Assembly: GCA_028875185.1 (NCBI GenBank)
Contig: JAPPFH010000130.1
Span: forward strand, 1-64,000
DNA: 64,000 nt
Direction of reading: 5' to 3'
Source of the DNA: Chloroflexota bacterium
GTDB taxonomy: Bacteria; Chloroflexota; Anaerolineae; Aggregatilineales; Phototrophicaceae
A program made the translations under genes and the position numbers. Shown piece by piece: positions 54,595 to 61,909 of the stretch; position 1 is the stretch's first letter; every line of letters begins with the position of its first letter. The notes under the pieces were generated by a model that ran no database searches, had not been told where the DNA came from, and saw only the letters and a program-made list of their open reading frames with translations.

Positions 54595-55806
54595 TCAGTT
54601 GGCTGTCCCAGCAATCGTTTTCTTCGGCGGGCGACTCAATGAGTCGCCCCTACTGTTCAGCATTTTGGCGGGCGGAGGCGGCGAATCCAAATCATCGACC
54701 GGGCGCGTCGCCGGCAAGCCGTACAACTCACGCGCATTCTCGCAGAAGATGCGGCGCTTCAACCCGTCCGGCATTCGCGGAAATGCGCGCTTGGGGTCAT
54801 CGAAGTCCCAATGCGGATAATCCGACGCGAACATCAATATATGCTCGGCATCCATCATCTCGAAGATCTGCAGCAGATGGCGCGGATTCTCCGGTTCTTC
54901 AATTGGCTGCGTCGAAAATCGAACGTGATCGCGCAGGTATTCGCTCGGTCGGCGTTTTAACCAAGGCACTTCGGCGCGCGCGCCCCGCCAATCCTTGTCC
55001 AGCCGCCACATGATCGGCGCCAGCCAGGCGCTGCCCCCTTCAACGAAGACAAATTTCAGGTCGACGTATTTCTCAAAGACGCCTTCAGCGATCAAGCTGA
55101 CCAGGTGGGTCATATAGATCGCCGGATAAAGCGTGTGAAATTCGAGGAAGTACGTGGGATAACCCAGCGGCGTTGGCGGCGTCGGACCAACCGGGCTCTC
55201 AACATGCAGCGCGACCGGCAAATTGTGCCGCGCGGCCGCCTCCCAAATCGGATGGTATTGACGCTTGCCGTAAGCCGCCTGCGCGCTCGAGCCCACCAGG
55301 ACCTGCGCCAGATGCGGGTGACCCGCCAAGCGCTCGATTTCTGCTACCGCACGCTCCGGATGCTGCGGTGCGATAACGATGGAACTCTTGAAGCGACCAT
55401 GCCCGTTGTAGGCGCCCAGCCAGGTATCAATTTGCCAATCGTTCCAGGCGCGCGCCACCTCCGCGGCGAAGACCGGATCGGGAATGATGCTGATGCTCGA
55501 TGACGGAATCAAGATGAGGTAATCGGCGCCGATGCCCTGGAGCACCTGCGTCTCCACCAACTTGGGATCGGAGCCGGCTGGGTTGCCGTCTTCGGGAATG
55601 GCATCCAGCCGCCGCCCATCGCCCGGGGGCAAATATATCTGGCGGCGCGAGGGGATCGCCCGGCTGCGCCAAGGCTCGCGCATGTAGTCGCGCAACTCGT
55701 CCTCGTGCTGGAGATAAGGATGCACATCGCAGTCGATCAGGCTGACCGGCAACTCGCGCGCGGCACCCTCGGCGGCGGCTTGCGCCATTCGCTTCCCCTG
55801 CTCCAT
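54595..55806 (-). CDS. Amidohydrolase family 2 protein (decarboxylase-like TIM barrel)
   Basis: The 403-residue protein belongs to the amidohydrolase-2 group, which includes aminocarboxymuconate-semialdehyde and hydroxybenzoate decarboxylases and lactonases. Metal ligands are expected at DCDVHP near the N-terminus, ALHVES, and the [10 protein letters not shown] aspartate near residue 325. An ATG six codons downstream (55788), after GGGGAAG, may be the true start. The last 20 or so residues are encoded by a dispersed hairpin repeat, so the C-terminus was altered by it. Substrate unknown. Confidence 0.83.
   Translation of the reverse strand: MEQGKRMAQAAAEGAARELPVSLIDCDVHPYLQHEDELRDYMREPWRSRAIPSRRQIYLPPGDGRRLDAIPEDGNPAGSDPKLVETQVLQGIGADYLILIPSSSISIIPDPVFAAEVARAWNDWQIDTWLGAYNGHGRFKSSIVIAPQHPERAVAEIERLAGHPHLAQVLVGSSAQAAYGKRQYHPIWEAAARHNLPVALHVESPVGPTPPTPLGYPTYFLEFHTLYPAIYMTHLVSLIAEGVFEKYVDLKFVFVEGGSAWLAPIMWRLDKDWRGARAEVPWLKRRPSEYLRDHVRFSTQPIEEPENPRHLLQIFEMMDAEHILMFASDYPHWDFDDPKRAFPRMPDGLKRRIFCENARELYGLPATRPVDDLDSPPPPAKMLNSRGDSLSRPPKKTIAGTAN
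54629..54649. repeat. Hairpin repeat inside the end of the amidohydrolase gene
   Basis: GGGCGACTC, loop AAT, GAGTCGCCC followed by CTAC is a perfect member of the dispersed family, but lies within the coding sequence. It is translated (minus strand) as part of the segment [14 protein letters not shown], so it replaced or extended the original C-terminus. Confidence 0.6.
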
Positions 55807-56360
55807 TGCCGTTTAGTTCCAACCCACTTTCGACATCACAGTATCGTAACGCATTTTTGCCCTTCGGTCGAAACTTCGGGATTGCGGGGAGTGGTGAACA
55901 TCGCGGAGATTTCCCATTGGGCAAACACGGCAAATTTTTTTTACCACCGAGGACACCGAGGGAAAAGAGGTCACCGAGGTTGTTTTACAAGATTGAGCTA
56001 AGTCTGTATATCATCCATTTTCACCACTCTCGGATTGCGGGAGTGGTGAATTTTATCGATAGCGCGACAACCCCCCATCCCCGAAGGTCTATGTCTACGT
56101 GACCCGGCCCCTTGCCGTAGTGCAGTGTCTACGCGCGCCCCACAAGGAGGGAAGGGGAGTTTTTCAAGAAATTACTGGCTTTTGAAGTCCCTCCCTCATT
56201 TTGGGAAACATCCCCCAGCGGGTCGTGTCGGGCAGGTAGACATCGCCCACGGGCCGCCCCTACAGTGTATTCCGTTCATAAAGGATGTATCCTATAGAAG
56301 ATGCTAGCGTGCGCCTGTTTGTCGCAGAAGAAGAGCGCCATAAAATGCCGTGAGGTTGTG
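55807..56360. other. 554-base gap rich in repeats, no gene
   Basis: The gap between the divergent amidohydrolase and isomerase genes holds a CCACCGAGGACACCGAGGG arm (about 55943-55965), a CCCC/GGGG hairpin relative at 56069-56158 broken by two GTCTACG modules (56091-56098 and 56125-56132), and a GTAGACAT copy at 56236 next to GGGCCGCCCCTACAG. A small CACCACTC-type motif with ATTGCGGGGAGTGGTGAA appears twice (near 55880 and 56034). No open frame is credible. Confidence 0.6.
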
Positions 56361-57194
56361 ATGATGAAAATAGTCGGACATACCATGGGTACGCCGGAAG
56401 CCACCTTGCATGAGGCGATTGATCTCTTTGCCGAGCTCGGGCTGGACGGCATCGAGATCATCTGCGCTGATGATTATGGCTGCGGCATAAACCTTGCAAC
56501 AACCACGAGTGAACTCGCCGATATCCGGCAGCGCGCCACCGACGTTGGGCTGAGTATCGCCGGTCTCGTGCCCTATACCAAAGACACAAATCACCCGAGC
56601 GCGGCCGCCCGAGACAAAGCCGCCGCCGATCTGAAACGCGCAGTCGATATCGCCGTCGCCCTGGATTGCCCGGGTATCCGCGTTTTCGGCGGGCATGAAG
56701 TGCCGCCTACCGAGCATGGAATCGCCTTGGGCTGGCTCGCCGAATCGCTGCGCCAAGTCGGCGAATACGCCAGCGGCGCCCGCGTCCAACTGAACATCGA
56801 GAATCACATGGACACCATGGCGACCTCAGCCGAGATGACCATGGCAATTGCGCGCGCAGTCGGTTTGCCCAACGTGGGCGTCTTATATGACCAAGCCAAT
56901 CTCGCCTTCATGAACAGCGAATCGTATGAGATGGCAACCGCTCTGCAAGGTCCGCGCATCCAGCACGTTCACGTCAAGGACTTTTATTGGCAAGGCGCCG
57001 ACCGGATCGCGGCTGTGCTCGGCATGGGTATCATACCTTGGGCGGCGATCATCAATGCATTGACCGACCTCGGCTACAATGGCTGCTACTCAATCGAGTA
57101 TGAGCGGCGCTGGTACCCCAATCAACTGCCGCCGCCGGCTGTGGGCATGAAGCAATGCCTCGACTTCCTTCGCGGGACGCAGCGCCAGCAGTAG
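56361..57194 (+). CDS. Sugar phosphate isomerase/epimerase-like TIM-barrel protein
   Basis: The 277-residue protein belongs to the xylose-isomerase-like TIM-barrel family. Likely metal ligands are E in LNIENH, D in LYDQANL, H in HVHVKD and E in SIEYERRW. GAGGT precedes the two adjacent ATG codons (56361 and 56364). It resembles inosose isomerase and 3-dehydroshikimate dehydratase-like proteins but the substrate is not clear. It stands alone, divergent from the amidohydrolase unit. Confidence 0.85.
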   Translation: MMKIVGHTMGTPEATLHEAIDLFAELGLDGIEIICADDYGCGINLATTTSELADIRQRATDVGLSIAGLVPYTKDTNHPSAAARDKAAADLKRAVDIAVALDCPGIRVFGGHEVPPTEHGIALGWLAESLRQVGEYASGARVQLNIENHMDTMATSAEMTMAIARAVGLPNVGVLYDQANLAFMNSESYEMATALQGPRIQHVHVKDFYWQGADRIAAVLGMGIIPWAAIINALTDLGYNGCYSIEYERRWYPNQLPPPAVGMKQCLDFLRGTQRQQ

Positions 57195-57207
57195 CTTTCC
57201 TCCGACA

Positions 57208-57298
57208 GTCAGCGTCGGCGGTCAGCGTCGGCGGTCAGAGTCGGCGGTCAGAGTCGGCGGTCAGTGTCTACGCGACCTACGCGACCTGCGCGATCCTG
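57208..57298. repeat. Period-13 tandem repeat with GTGTCTACGCGACC
   Basis: Four copies of GTCAGCGTCGGCG or GTCAGAGTCGGCG (57208-57259) are followed by a fifth that turns into GTCAGTGTCTACGCGACC and then TACGCGACC and TGCGCGATC, a second short repeat of nine bases. It lies between two convergent genes, where expansion by slippage is tolerated. Confidence 0.75.
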
Positions 57299-57333
57299 AT
57301 GCTTCGGAGAGGGTTTTGCAACTGGCGGCGCCC

Positions 57334-58356
57334 CTAATTCGGAATCTGGTCAATCGGATCGCCTCGTTCGTAAGCCAGCGCCGTTTCCACCATACGGTCG
57401 AATGTAAATTGGGGATCATAACCCAGCAGGGCGCGCGCTTTATCGGTTGACGCGCCCACCCCGCGCCAGAAGGGCATCGTCACCGCGCGGTAGGGTCGCC
57501 CGGTTGCGTCAGCCAATTTGCGCGCTGCATCGGTATAGGCGACAGGCGGGCAGCCGGTCATGTTGAAGGCTTCGCCGCTAGCCGCATCGCTCTCCAGCGC
57601 CAGAATCGTTCCAGCCGTCACATCGCGCACATCCGTGACAACCAGGCGCCAGGGCTCGCCATCGGGGTCGCTTACGCCGCAGACGGCATCCGGCGTCCCC
57701 AGCAAGTCGCGCATGATCGCCTTGGTTTCGTCGATGCGCTCCGCGCCAAACCAGGGGATGCGATTCTTGGATAGGGTCATTTGAATGAAATAATTGAGCC
57801 AAGCCGGGTGAAGCATGCCCAGCACCTCATTCGCCGCTTTGATTGAACAGTAGCGCAGGCTCGTCACCGAAAGCCCATATTCGCGCATGTAGGCGAAGCA
57901 GATCTCTTCCGAGAGCAGCTTGGTCAAGGCGTAAATGTCGATCGGTTCGCGCGGCGTTTCTTCATCAAATGTGATTTGCTGAGTGATGAATGGATTATAG
58001 ATCTGGTAGGTGCTGGCCAGCACGAAACGCTTGAGCGGAGTCGACGAAACCAGCGCGCCTTCCATTAAACTCATGGTGGCGCGCGTATTGACATCGAGCA
58101 TGCGCTCCGCCGGCGAATCACCTTGCGGGATCTGCGCCGCCAGATGCACGACTGCATCCATGCCATCCACTGCGCTCCGCAAGCGCTCGCCATCGGCCAT
58201 ATCCACTTCCAACAGCTCGACGCCGAGCCGCGCCGCTTTTGCCGCCTGCGGGTCGCCCGGCATCACCAGCCCGCGGATCTCATAACCGCGCGCCTTCATC
58301 TCATTGGCGAGGTTCGCCCCCACGCGCCCGCTGATGCCGGTGATCAGTGCTTTCAT
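57334..58356 (-). CDS. NAD-dependent epimerase/dehydratase (extended SDR)
   Basis: The 340-residue protein has the cofactor motif TGISGRVG (6-13), the segment VVHLAAQIPQGD and the YxxxK pair in IYALTK. Enzymes of this type act on UDP-sugars or free sugars. The length is normal. Its C-terminus ends near the period-13 repeat. No operon partner is visible on its strand. Confidence 0.87.
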   Translation of the reverse strand: MKALITGISGRVGANLANEMKARGYEIRGLVMPGDPQAAKAARLGVELLEVDMADGERLRSAVDGMDAVVHLAAQIPQGDSPAERMLDVNTRATMSLMEGALVSSTPLKRFVLASTYQIYNPFITQQITFDEETPREPIDIYALTKLLSEEICFAYMREYGLSVTSLRYCSIKAANEVLGMLHPAWLNYFIQMTLSKNRIPWFGAERIDETKAIMRDLLGTPDAVCGVSDPDGEPWRLVVTDVRDVTAGTILALESDAASGEAFNMTGCPPVAYTDAARKLADATGRPYRAVTMPFWRGVGASTDKARALLGYDPQFTFDRMVETALAYERGDPIDQIPN

Positions 58357-58481
58357 GCTGTGCCTTCCTCATCTATATGTCGCGGCAGTCCTTACAAGCA
58401 ATCGACTCAATTGAAATCGGTCTTTGCGTCGTTTACAATATACTTGGTTTTTTGTGGTTACTATATAGAAGCCAAAGGCTA

Positions 58482-58895
58482 ATGCGACACGATTGGACCT
58501 TGTTGTGCTCGGAAGTGGACGCTCCATCCTCGGGAAGCATCACATTGAAGAATGTCATAACTGCAATAAGAGTCGCCGATCGCTTTCGCGTATCGCCCAT
58601 TAACACGATACTTTCCATTGATGGGCCGCTGTGGATCGTTTCGCAATGGACAGCGGAATTCAATGTTGACCGACTGATGCACACGGGCCTGCTGCAATTG
58701 ATGACGCCGGGCGGGGAAGATGTATTGGATCAGCGCAAGCTGGAGTTCGATTTTCGACATACAACAGTATATCGATTTATTCACGGGATTCGTGAGATGA
58801 GATTTGTAGGTTTAGGTACCTACGAATTTCACGTGCTTGTTGCCGACTTCGCTGAACGAGGCGAGTGGGGACGAGCCACTCTAAAACTGGTCTAA
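58482..58895 (+). CDS. 137-residue protein of unknown function, copy A of a duplicated pair
   Basis: This protein begins MRHDWTLLCSEV and has exactly the length of its paralogue at 61397-61810. The two share MRHDWTLLC, ITL-NV, SQW-AE, PGG-DV, YEFHV and GEWGRA blocks. The ATG at 58482 is supported by this comparison and by AAAGG ahead. It is probably beta-rich and cytoplasmic, and resembles the DUF6941-type proteins whose N-terminus reads like a conserved strand; function is unknown. It is followed 23 bases later by a small KRLAPRRP protein gene, the same pairing as on the other strand. Confidence 0.78.
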   Translation: MRHDWTLLCSEVDAPSSGSITLKNVITAIRVADRFRVSPINTILSIDGPLWIVSQWTAEFNVDRLMHTGLLQLMTPGGEDVLDQRKLEFDFRHTTVYRFIHGIREMRFVGLGTYEFHVLVADFAERGEWGRATLKLV

Positions 58896-58918
58896 GCGAA
58901 ATTTAGGAGTTGTATGAG

Positions 58919-59095
58919 ATGAATGAGCCAGATGTGACCTTCATATACGATGCCAAAAACGTTGTTGTTGAACATGCGCCTTCCGTTATGCCAGATCCCA
59001 ATGATAAAGACGCGCCCAAGCCCAAGCGGCTGGCGCCCAGGCGGCCTAAACAGCAGCCGGAAGAACCGCTGCATAAGAAGGACGCCGACGAATAG
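58919..59095 (+). CDS. Small KRLAPRRP-tail protein, copy A
   Basis: This 58-residue protein reads MNEPDVTFIYDAKNVVVEHA and then KDAPKPKRLAPRRPKQQPEE. AGGAG precedes the ATG at 58919. The N-terminal half carries the pattern DAKxVxV, and the C-terminal half a charged, Pro-rich tail. Two further small proteins on the opposite strand (60976-61185 and 61182-61373) share the same order of motifs. There is no signal peptide or membrane helix. It follows copy A of the unknown 137-residue protein. Function unknown. Confidence 0.68.
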   Translation: MNEPDVTFIYDAKNVVVEHAPSVMPDPNDKDAPKPKRLAPRRPKQQPEEPLHKKDADE

Positions 59096-59136
59096 TCGCC
59101 GCTGGAATCGCTGATATGAGCTGCTCTGGCTCTATG

Positions 59137-60945
59137 TCAGGGACTTGAATCCGATACATCGACGAATTGCCGCTGATATAGTTCGTAATACAGCCCCCGC
59201 CGCGCCAGCAATTCGCTGTGCGTGCCTTTTTCACGTACGCGTCCTTCATCGACCACACAGATGAGATCGGCGTTCACAATCGTGCTGAGCCGGTGGGCGA
59301 TGACGATGGCGCTGCGCTCGCTCAACAGTTTGCGCAAAGCATCCTGTATCAGCGCCTCAGTGACCATATCCACGCTCGAAGTCGCTTCATCCATAATCAG
59401 AATGCGCGGATCCGCCAGGATGGCGCGCGCGATTGAAATCAACTGCCGCTGCCCGACCGACAGATTGGCGCCGTCTTCAAAGATTTCGGTCTCATAAGCC
59501 TGCGGCAAGTCACGCGCGAACTCTGAGACATTCGCCATTTCGGCCGCAGCCATCACCGCTTCCGCGGTCGCGTCAGGCGCCCCGAAGCGGATATTGTCGG
59601 CGATGGCGCCGGCGAAGATGAAGGGATCCTGCGATACCAAGCCCATCTGCGCCCGCATCGAGCGCTGCTCGACCTCGCGGATATCGTTGCCGTCGATCAG
59701 AATCGCGCCGGCGCTGACGTCATAAAAGCGCGCGATCAGATTGGCGATGGATGTCTTGCCCGCGCCCGTCGGTCCCACCAGCGCCACCATCGTGCCTGCT
59801 GGTATATCCAGGTTGATATCGCGCAGCACTGGCAGGCTCTCACGATAGCCAAAATGCACATCGCGGAATTCAATCCGTCCCTCAATCGGCGGCATCTTTC
59901 GCGCATCAGGACTGTCTTTTATCGCCGGCTCCATTCCCAGCAGATTGATCACGCGTTCGCCACCAGCCATCGCCGTCTGCATTGTGGCGTAAAGTTGGCT
60001 GAGTTCTTGCACCGGCAGAAAGAAGCGGTTGACATAGGCGAGGAAGGCGATCAGCGTGCCCAAAGTCAAGCTGCCTTGCGCGACGCTCAAGCCGCCAAAA
60101 AGCAGCACAATGCCCGTAGCCGCCAAGCCCAATATCTCGACCGTCGGCAGAAAAACGAATGACAGCGACATCGCCTCGACGTGGGCGTCGCGGTTAGCGC
60201 CGTTGACCTCATTGAATTTCTCGGTGCTGATCGATTCGTTAGCGAAAGCTTGTATGACGCGGATGCCGCTCAGATTCTCAGCCAGGTCGCCGATCATGTG
60301 CGCGTTGCGCGCGCGCGTCTTGCGGAAAGCCAGCTTCGCCTTATGCGCGAATATCATCGTCACCAGCACAATTACCGGCACGATCGAAAAGGTCACCAGC
60401 GCCAGCTGCGCGTTTAGCGAGAGCATCACAATCACGATGCCAGCCAGCAGGAGGCTGTCGCCCGTTAATGTGATCAGCCCTTGCGACAGCAACTGGTTGA
60501 TCACGCCAACATCGCTGATGACGCGCGATATCGTCACGCCGACAATGTGATTGTCGTGATAAGAAAGCGGCAATTCCTGCAAATGACGGAACAGCGCCGA
60601 GCGCAAATCAGCCAGCATCCGCTGCCCCACCCAACTCAGCAGATAGCGCTGCGCCATGGAAGCCAGGTATAGCCCCACAAACGCGAGCAACAGCAGCAGT
60701 ACAATCTCATCCAAGCCATTGATGTCGCCAGCGAGGATCGGTCCGTCAATCGCCAGCTTCACCAGGAAGGGCGCAAGCAGCGTCAATCCCGAAGCAGCCA
60801 GCATGGCGACAAAAGCGCCCAGCATTTGCAAGGTGTAGGGACGCAGGAAAACCAGCAAATGCCAGACGACCCGCAAGTTGAAAGAGCGGCCCTCCACCTT
60901 GTCGGCGTAAGCGTCTAATGTGCGGCGCGGGCTGCCGGCGCCCAA
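59137..60945 (-). CDS. ABC exporter half-transporter, canonical subunit
   Basis: The 602-residue protein has a six-helix membrane domain and a C-terminal ATPase. Walker A is GPTGAGKTS (391-399), the signature LSVGQRQL and Walker B LIMDEATSSVD with catalytic E520. The start is TTG. The signature has V where most have G. With the exporter at 61910-63679, whose Walker B has Asp, it would form a heterodimer with one full and one degenerate ATP site. The two genes frame the small-protein module on the same strand. Substrate unknown. Confidence 0.88.
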   Translation of the reverse strand: MGAGSPRRTLDAYADKVEGRSFNLRVVWHLLVFLRPYTLQMLGAFVAMLAASGLTLLAPFLVKLAIDGPILAGDINGLDEIVLLLLLAFVGLYLASMAQRYLLSWVGQRMLADLRSALFRHLQELPLSYHDNHIVGVTISRVISDVGVINQLLSQGLITLTGDSLLLAGIVIVMLSLNAQLALVTFSIVPVIVLVTMIFAHKAKLAFRKTRARNAHMIGDLAENLSGIRVIQAFANESISTEKFNEVNGANRDAHVEAMSLSFVFLPTVEILGLAATGIVLLFGGLSVAQGSLTLGTLIAFLAYVNRFFLPVQELSQLYATMQTAMAGGERVINLLGMEPAIKDSPDARKMPPIEGRIEFRDVHFGYRESLPVLRDINLDIPAGTMVALVGPTGAGKTSIANLIARFYDVSAGAILIDGNDIREVEQRSMRAQMGLVSQDPFIFAGAIADNIRFGAPDATAEAVMAAAEMANVSEFARDLPQAYETEIFEDGANLSVGQRQLISIARAILADPRILIMDEATSSVDMVTEALIQDALRKLLSERSAIVIAHRLSTIVNADLICVVDEGRVREKGTHSELLARRGLYYELYQRQFVDVSDSSP

Positions 60946-60975
60946 GCCTGATGTGCCGATTGAAAAGCCGATAGC

Positions 60976-61185
60976 TTACTCCGTTTCCGCGTCGCCTTGC
61001 CTGGCGTCCTTGCAAGGCTGTGGACGATAGGGCTTAGGCCGCCTTGGGGCAAGTCGCTTCAGCAGGGGCGAACCCTCGTCTTCAGGATAATTGACGCAGT
61101 TTTCAGTTGGATGATGACCTACCAGAATCTTCGTGTCGTGGACAATTTGGCTTTCAAATACTTCACGATGGCGCAACGCTTTCAA
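60976..61185 (-). CDS. Small KRLAPRRP-tail protein, copy C
   Basis: The predicted 69-residue product starts at TTG (61185), which overlaps the stop codon of the upstream small gene (TTGA), so it is read by coupling. It shares QIVHDTKILVG with the DAKxVxV region of its relatives, and SPLLKRLAPRRPKPYRPQ with the tail. No ATG lies in the frame, so the start depends on coupling. It stands 30 bases before the ABC exporter gene. Function unknown. Confidence 0.6.
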   Translation of the reverse strand: MKALRHREVFESQIVHDTKILVGHHPTENCVNYPEDEGSPLLKRLAPRRPKPYRPQPCKDARQGDAETE

Positions 61186-61373
61186 GATTCGTCTTGAGCT
61201 GCTGGATTGGTATTGTCGTCTTCCTCCGGCGGCGCTGGATTGAGTGGCGGTCGCCTGGGCGCGAGCCGCTTGAGCTTCGGCGCATCTTTATCATCGTGAT
61301 AAACGAAATTAGGCGATGGATAGAAAAGGACAGTTTTGGCATCATCACTGAATTTGAATTTTAGGTTTGACAT
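61182..61373 (-). CDS. Small KRLAPRRP-tail protein, copy B
   Basis: This 63-residue protein reads MSNLKFKFSDDAKTVLFYPS and then KDAPKLKRLAPRRPPLNPAP, with an acidic end (EEDDNTN). It shares the DAKxVxF and KDAPKxKRLAPRRP blocks with copy A (58919-59095) almost to the letter. It lies 23 bases after the end of copy B of the unknown 137-residue gene, as copy A lies after its own partner. The gene continues into copy C by a four-base overlap. It has no recognised family. Confidence 0.68.
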   Translation of the reverse strand: MSNLKFKFSDDAKTVLFYPSPNFVYHDDKDAPKLKRLAPRRPPLNPAPPEEDDNTNPAAQDES

Positions 61374-61396
61374 GATCTAGTCGCGCCCCCACTGAA

Positions 61397-61810
61397 TCAT
61401 TTCACCAAGAGGCAGGCCCGGCCCCATTCTCCGATCGGACCTATACTATCTAAGAAGACATGGAACTCATACAATCCCCAACCTTCAAACCGTAAGCTCG
61501 GGATAGCATAAACGATACGGAAAATAGTCGTTTCTCGCAAATCAATTTGCAGCCTATCCATCCATATAACATCGTCACCTCCTGGCGCAAGCATTTGGAC
61601 TATAGCGGTAAATGATCGCCGGTCGCTAACAGACTCAGCTGCCCATTGAGATAACAGGAGGACGGGCGGTTCAAAGGGAAGCGCTTCACCACTGACTGCA
61701 AGTTTGCCTCGTTCGACCGCAGTACAGCTTGTCATTACATTGCCCAGGGTTATTGTGCCCTGTTGTTGCGGCTCCACTTCGGCGCATAGCAACGTCCAGT
61801 CATGACGCAT
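61397..61810 (-). CDS. 137-residue protein of unknown function, copy B of a duplicated pair
   Basis: This is the paralogue of the gene at 58482-58895, of the same length. It begins MRHDWTLLCAEVEPQQQGTI and ends GEWGRACLLVK. GGGGA precedes the ATG at eight bases. Between the two copies the N-terminus and the last third are most alike, the middle least. It is between the degenerate ABC exporter gene upstream and the small-protein genes downstream. Probably a cytoplasmic beta-rich protein; function not known. Confidence 0.78.
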   Translation of the reverse strand: MRHDWTLLCAEVEPQQQGTITLGNVMTSCTAVERGKLAVSGEALPFEPPVLLLSQWAAESVSDRRSFTAIVQMLAPGGDDVIWMDRLQIDLRETTIFRIVYAIPSLRFEGWGLYEFHVFLDSIGPIGEWGRACLLVK

Positions 61811-61909
61811 CGGTGTTGTCCCCAGCGGCTTCCGTCATCGTGGCTGTTCTAGTTTACCTGAGCGCGAAGTTTCCCGGCAAGTTAGGCGCCATATCTCAAG
61901 CCAGCCAAC

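Noticed and set aside
57208..57298. Possible small CRISPR array.
   Set aside because: The units are 13 bases and directly adjacent with no spacers, and there are no cas genes in the window.
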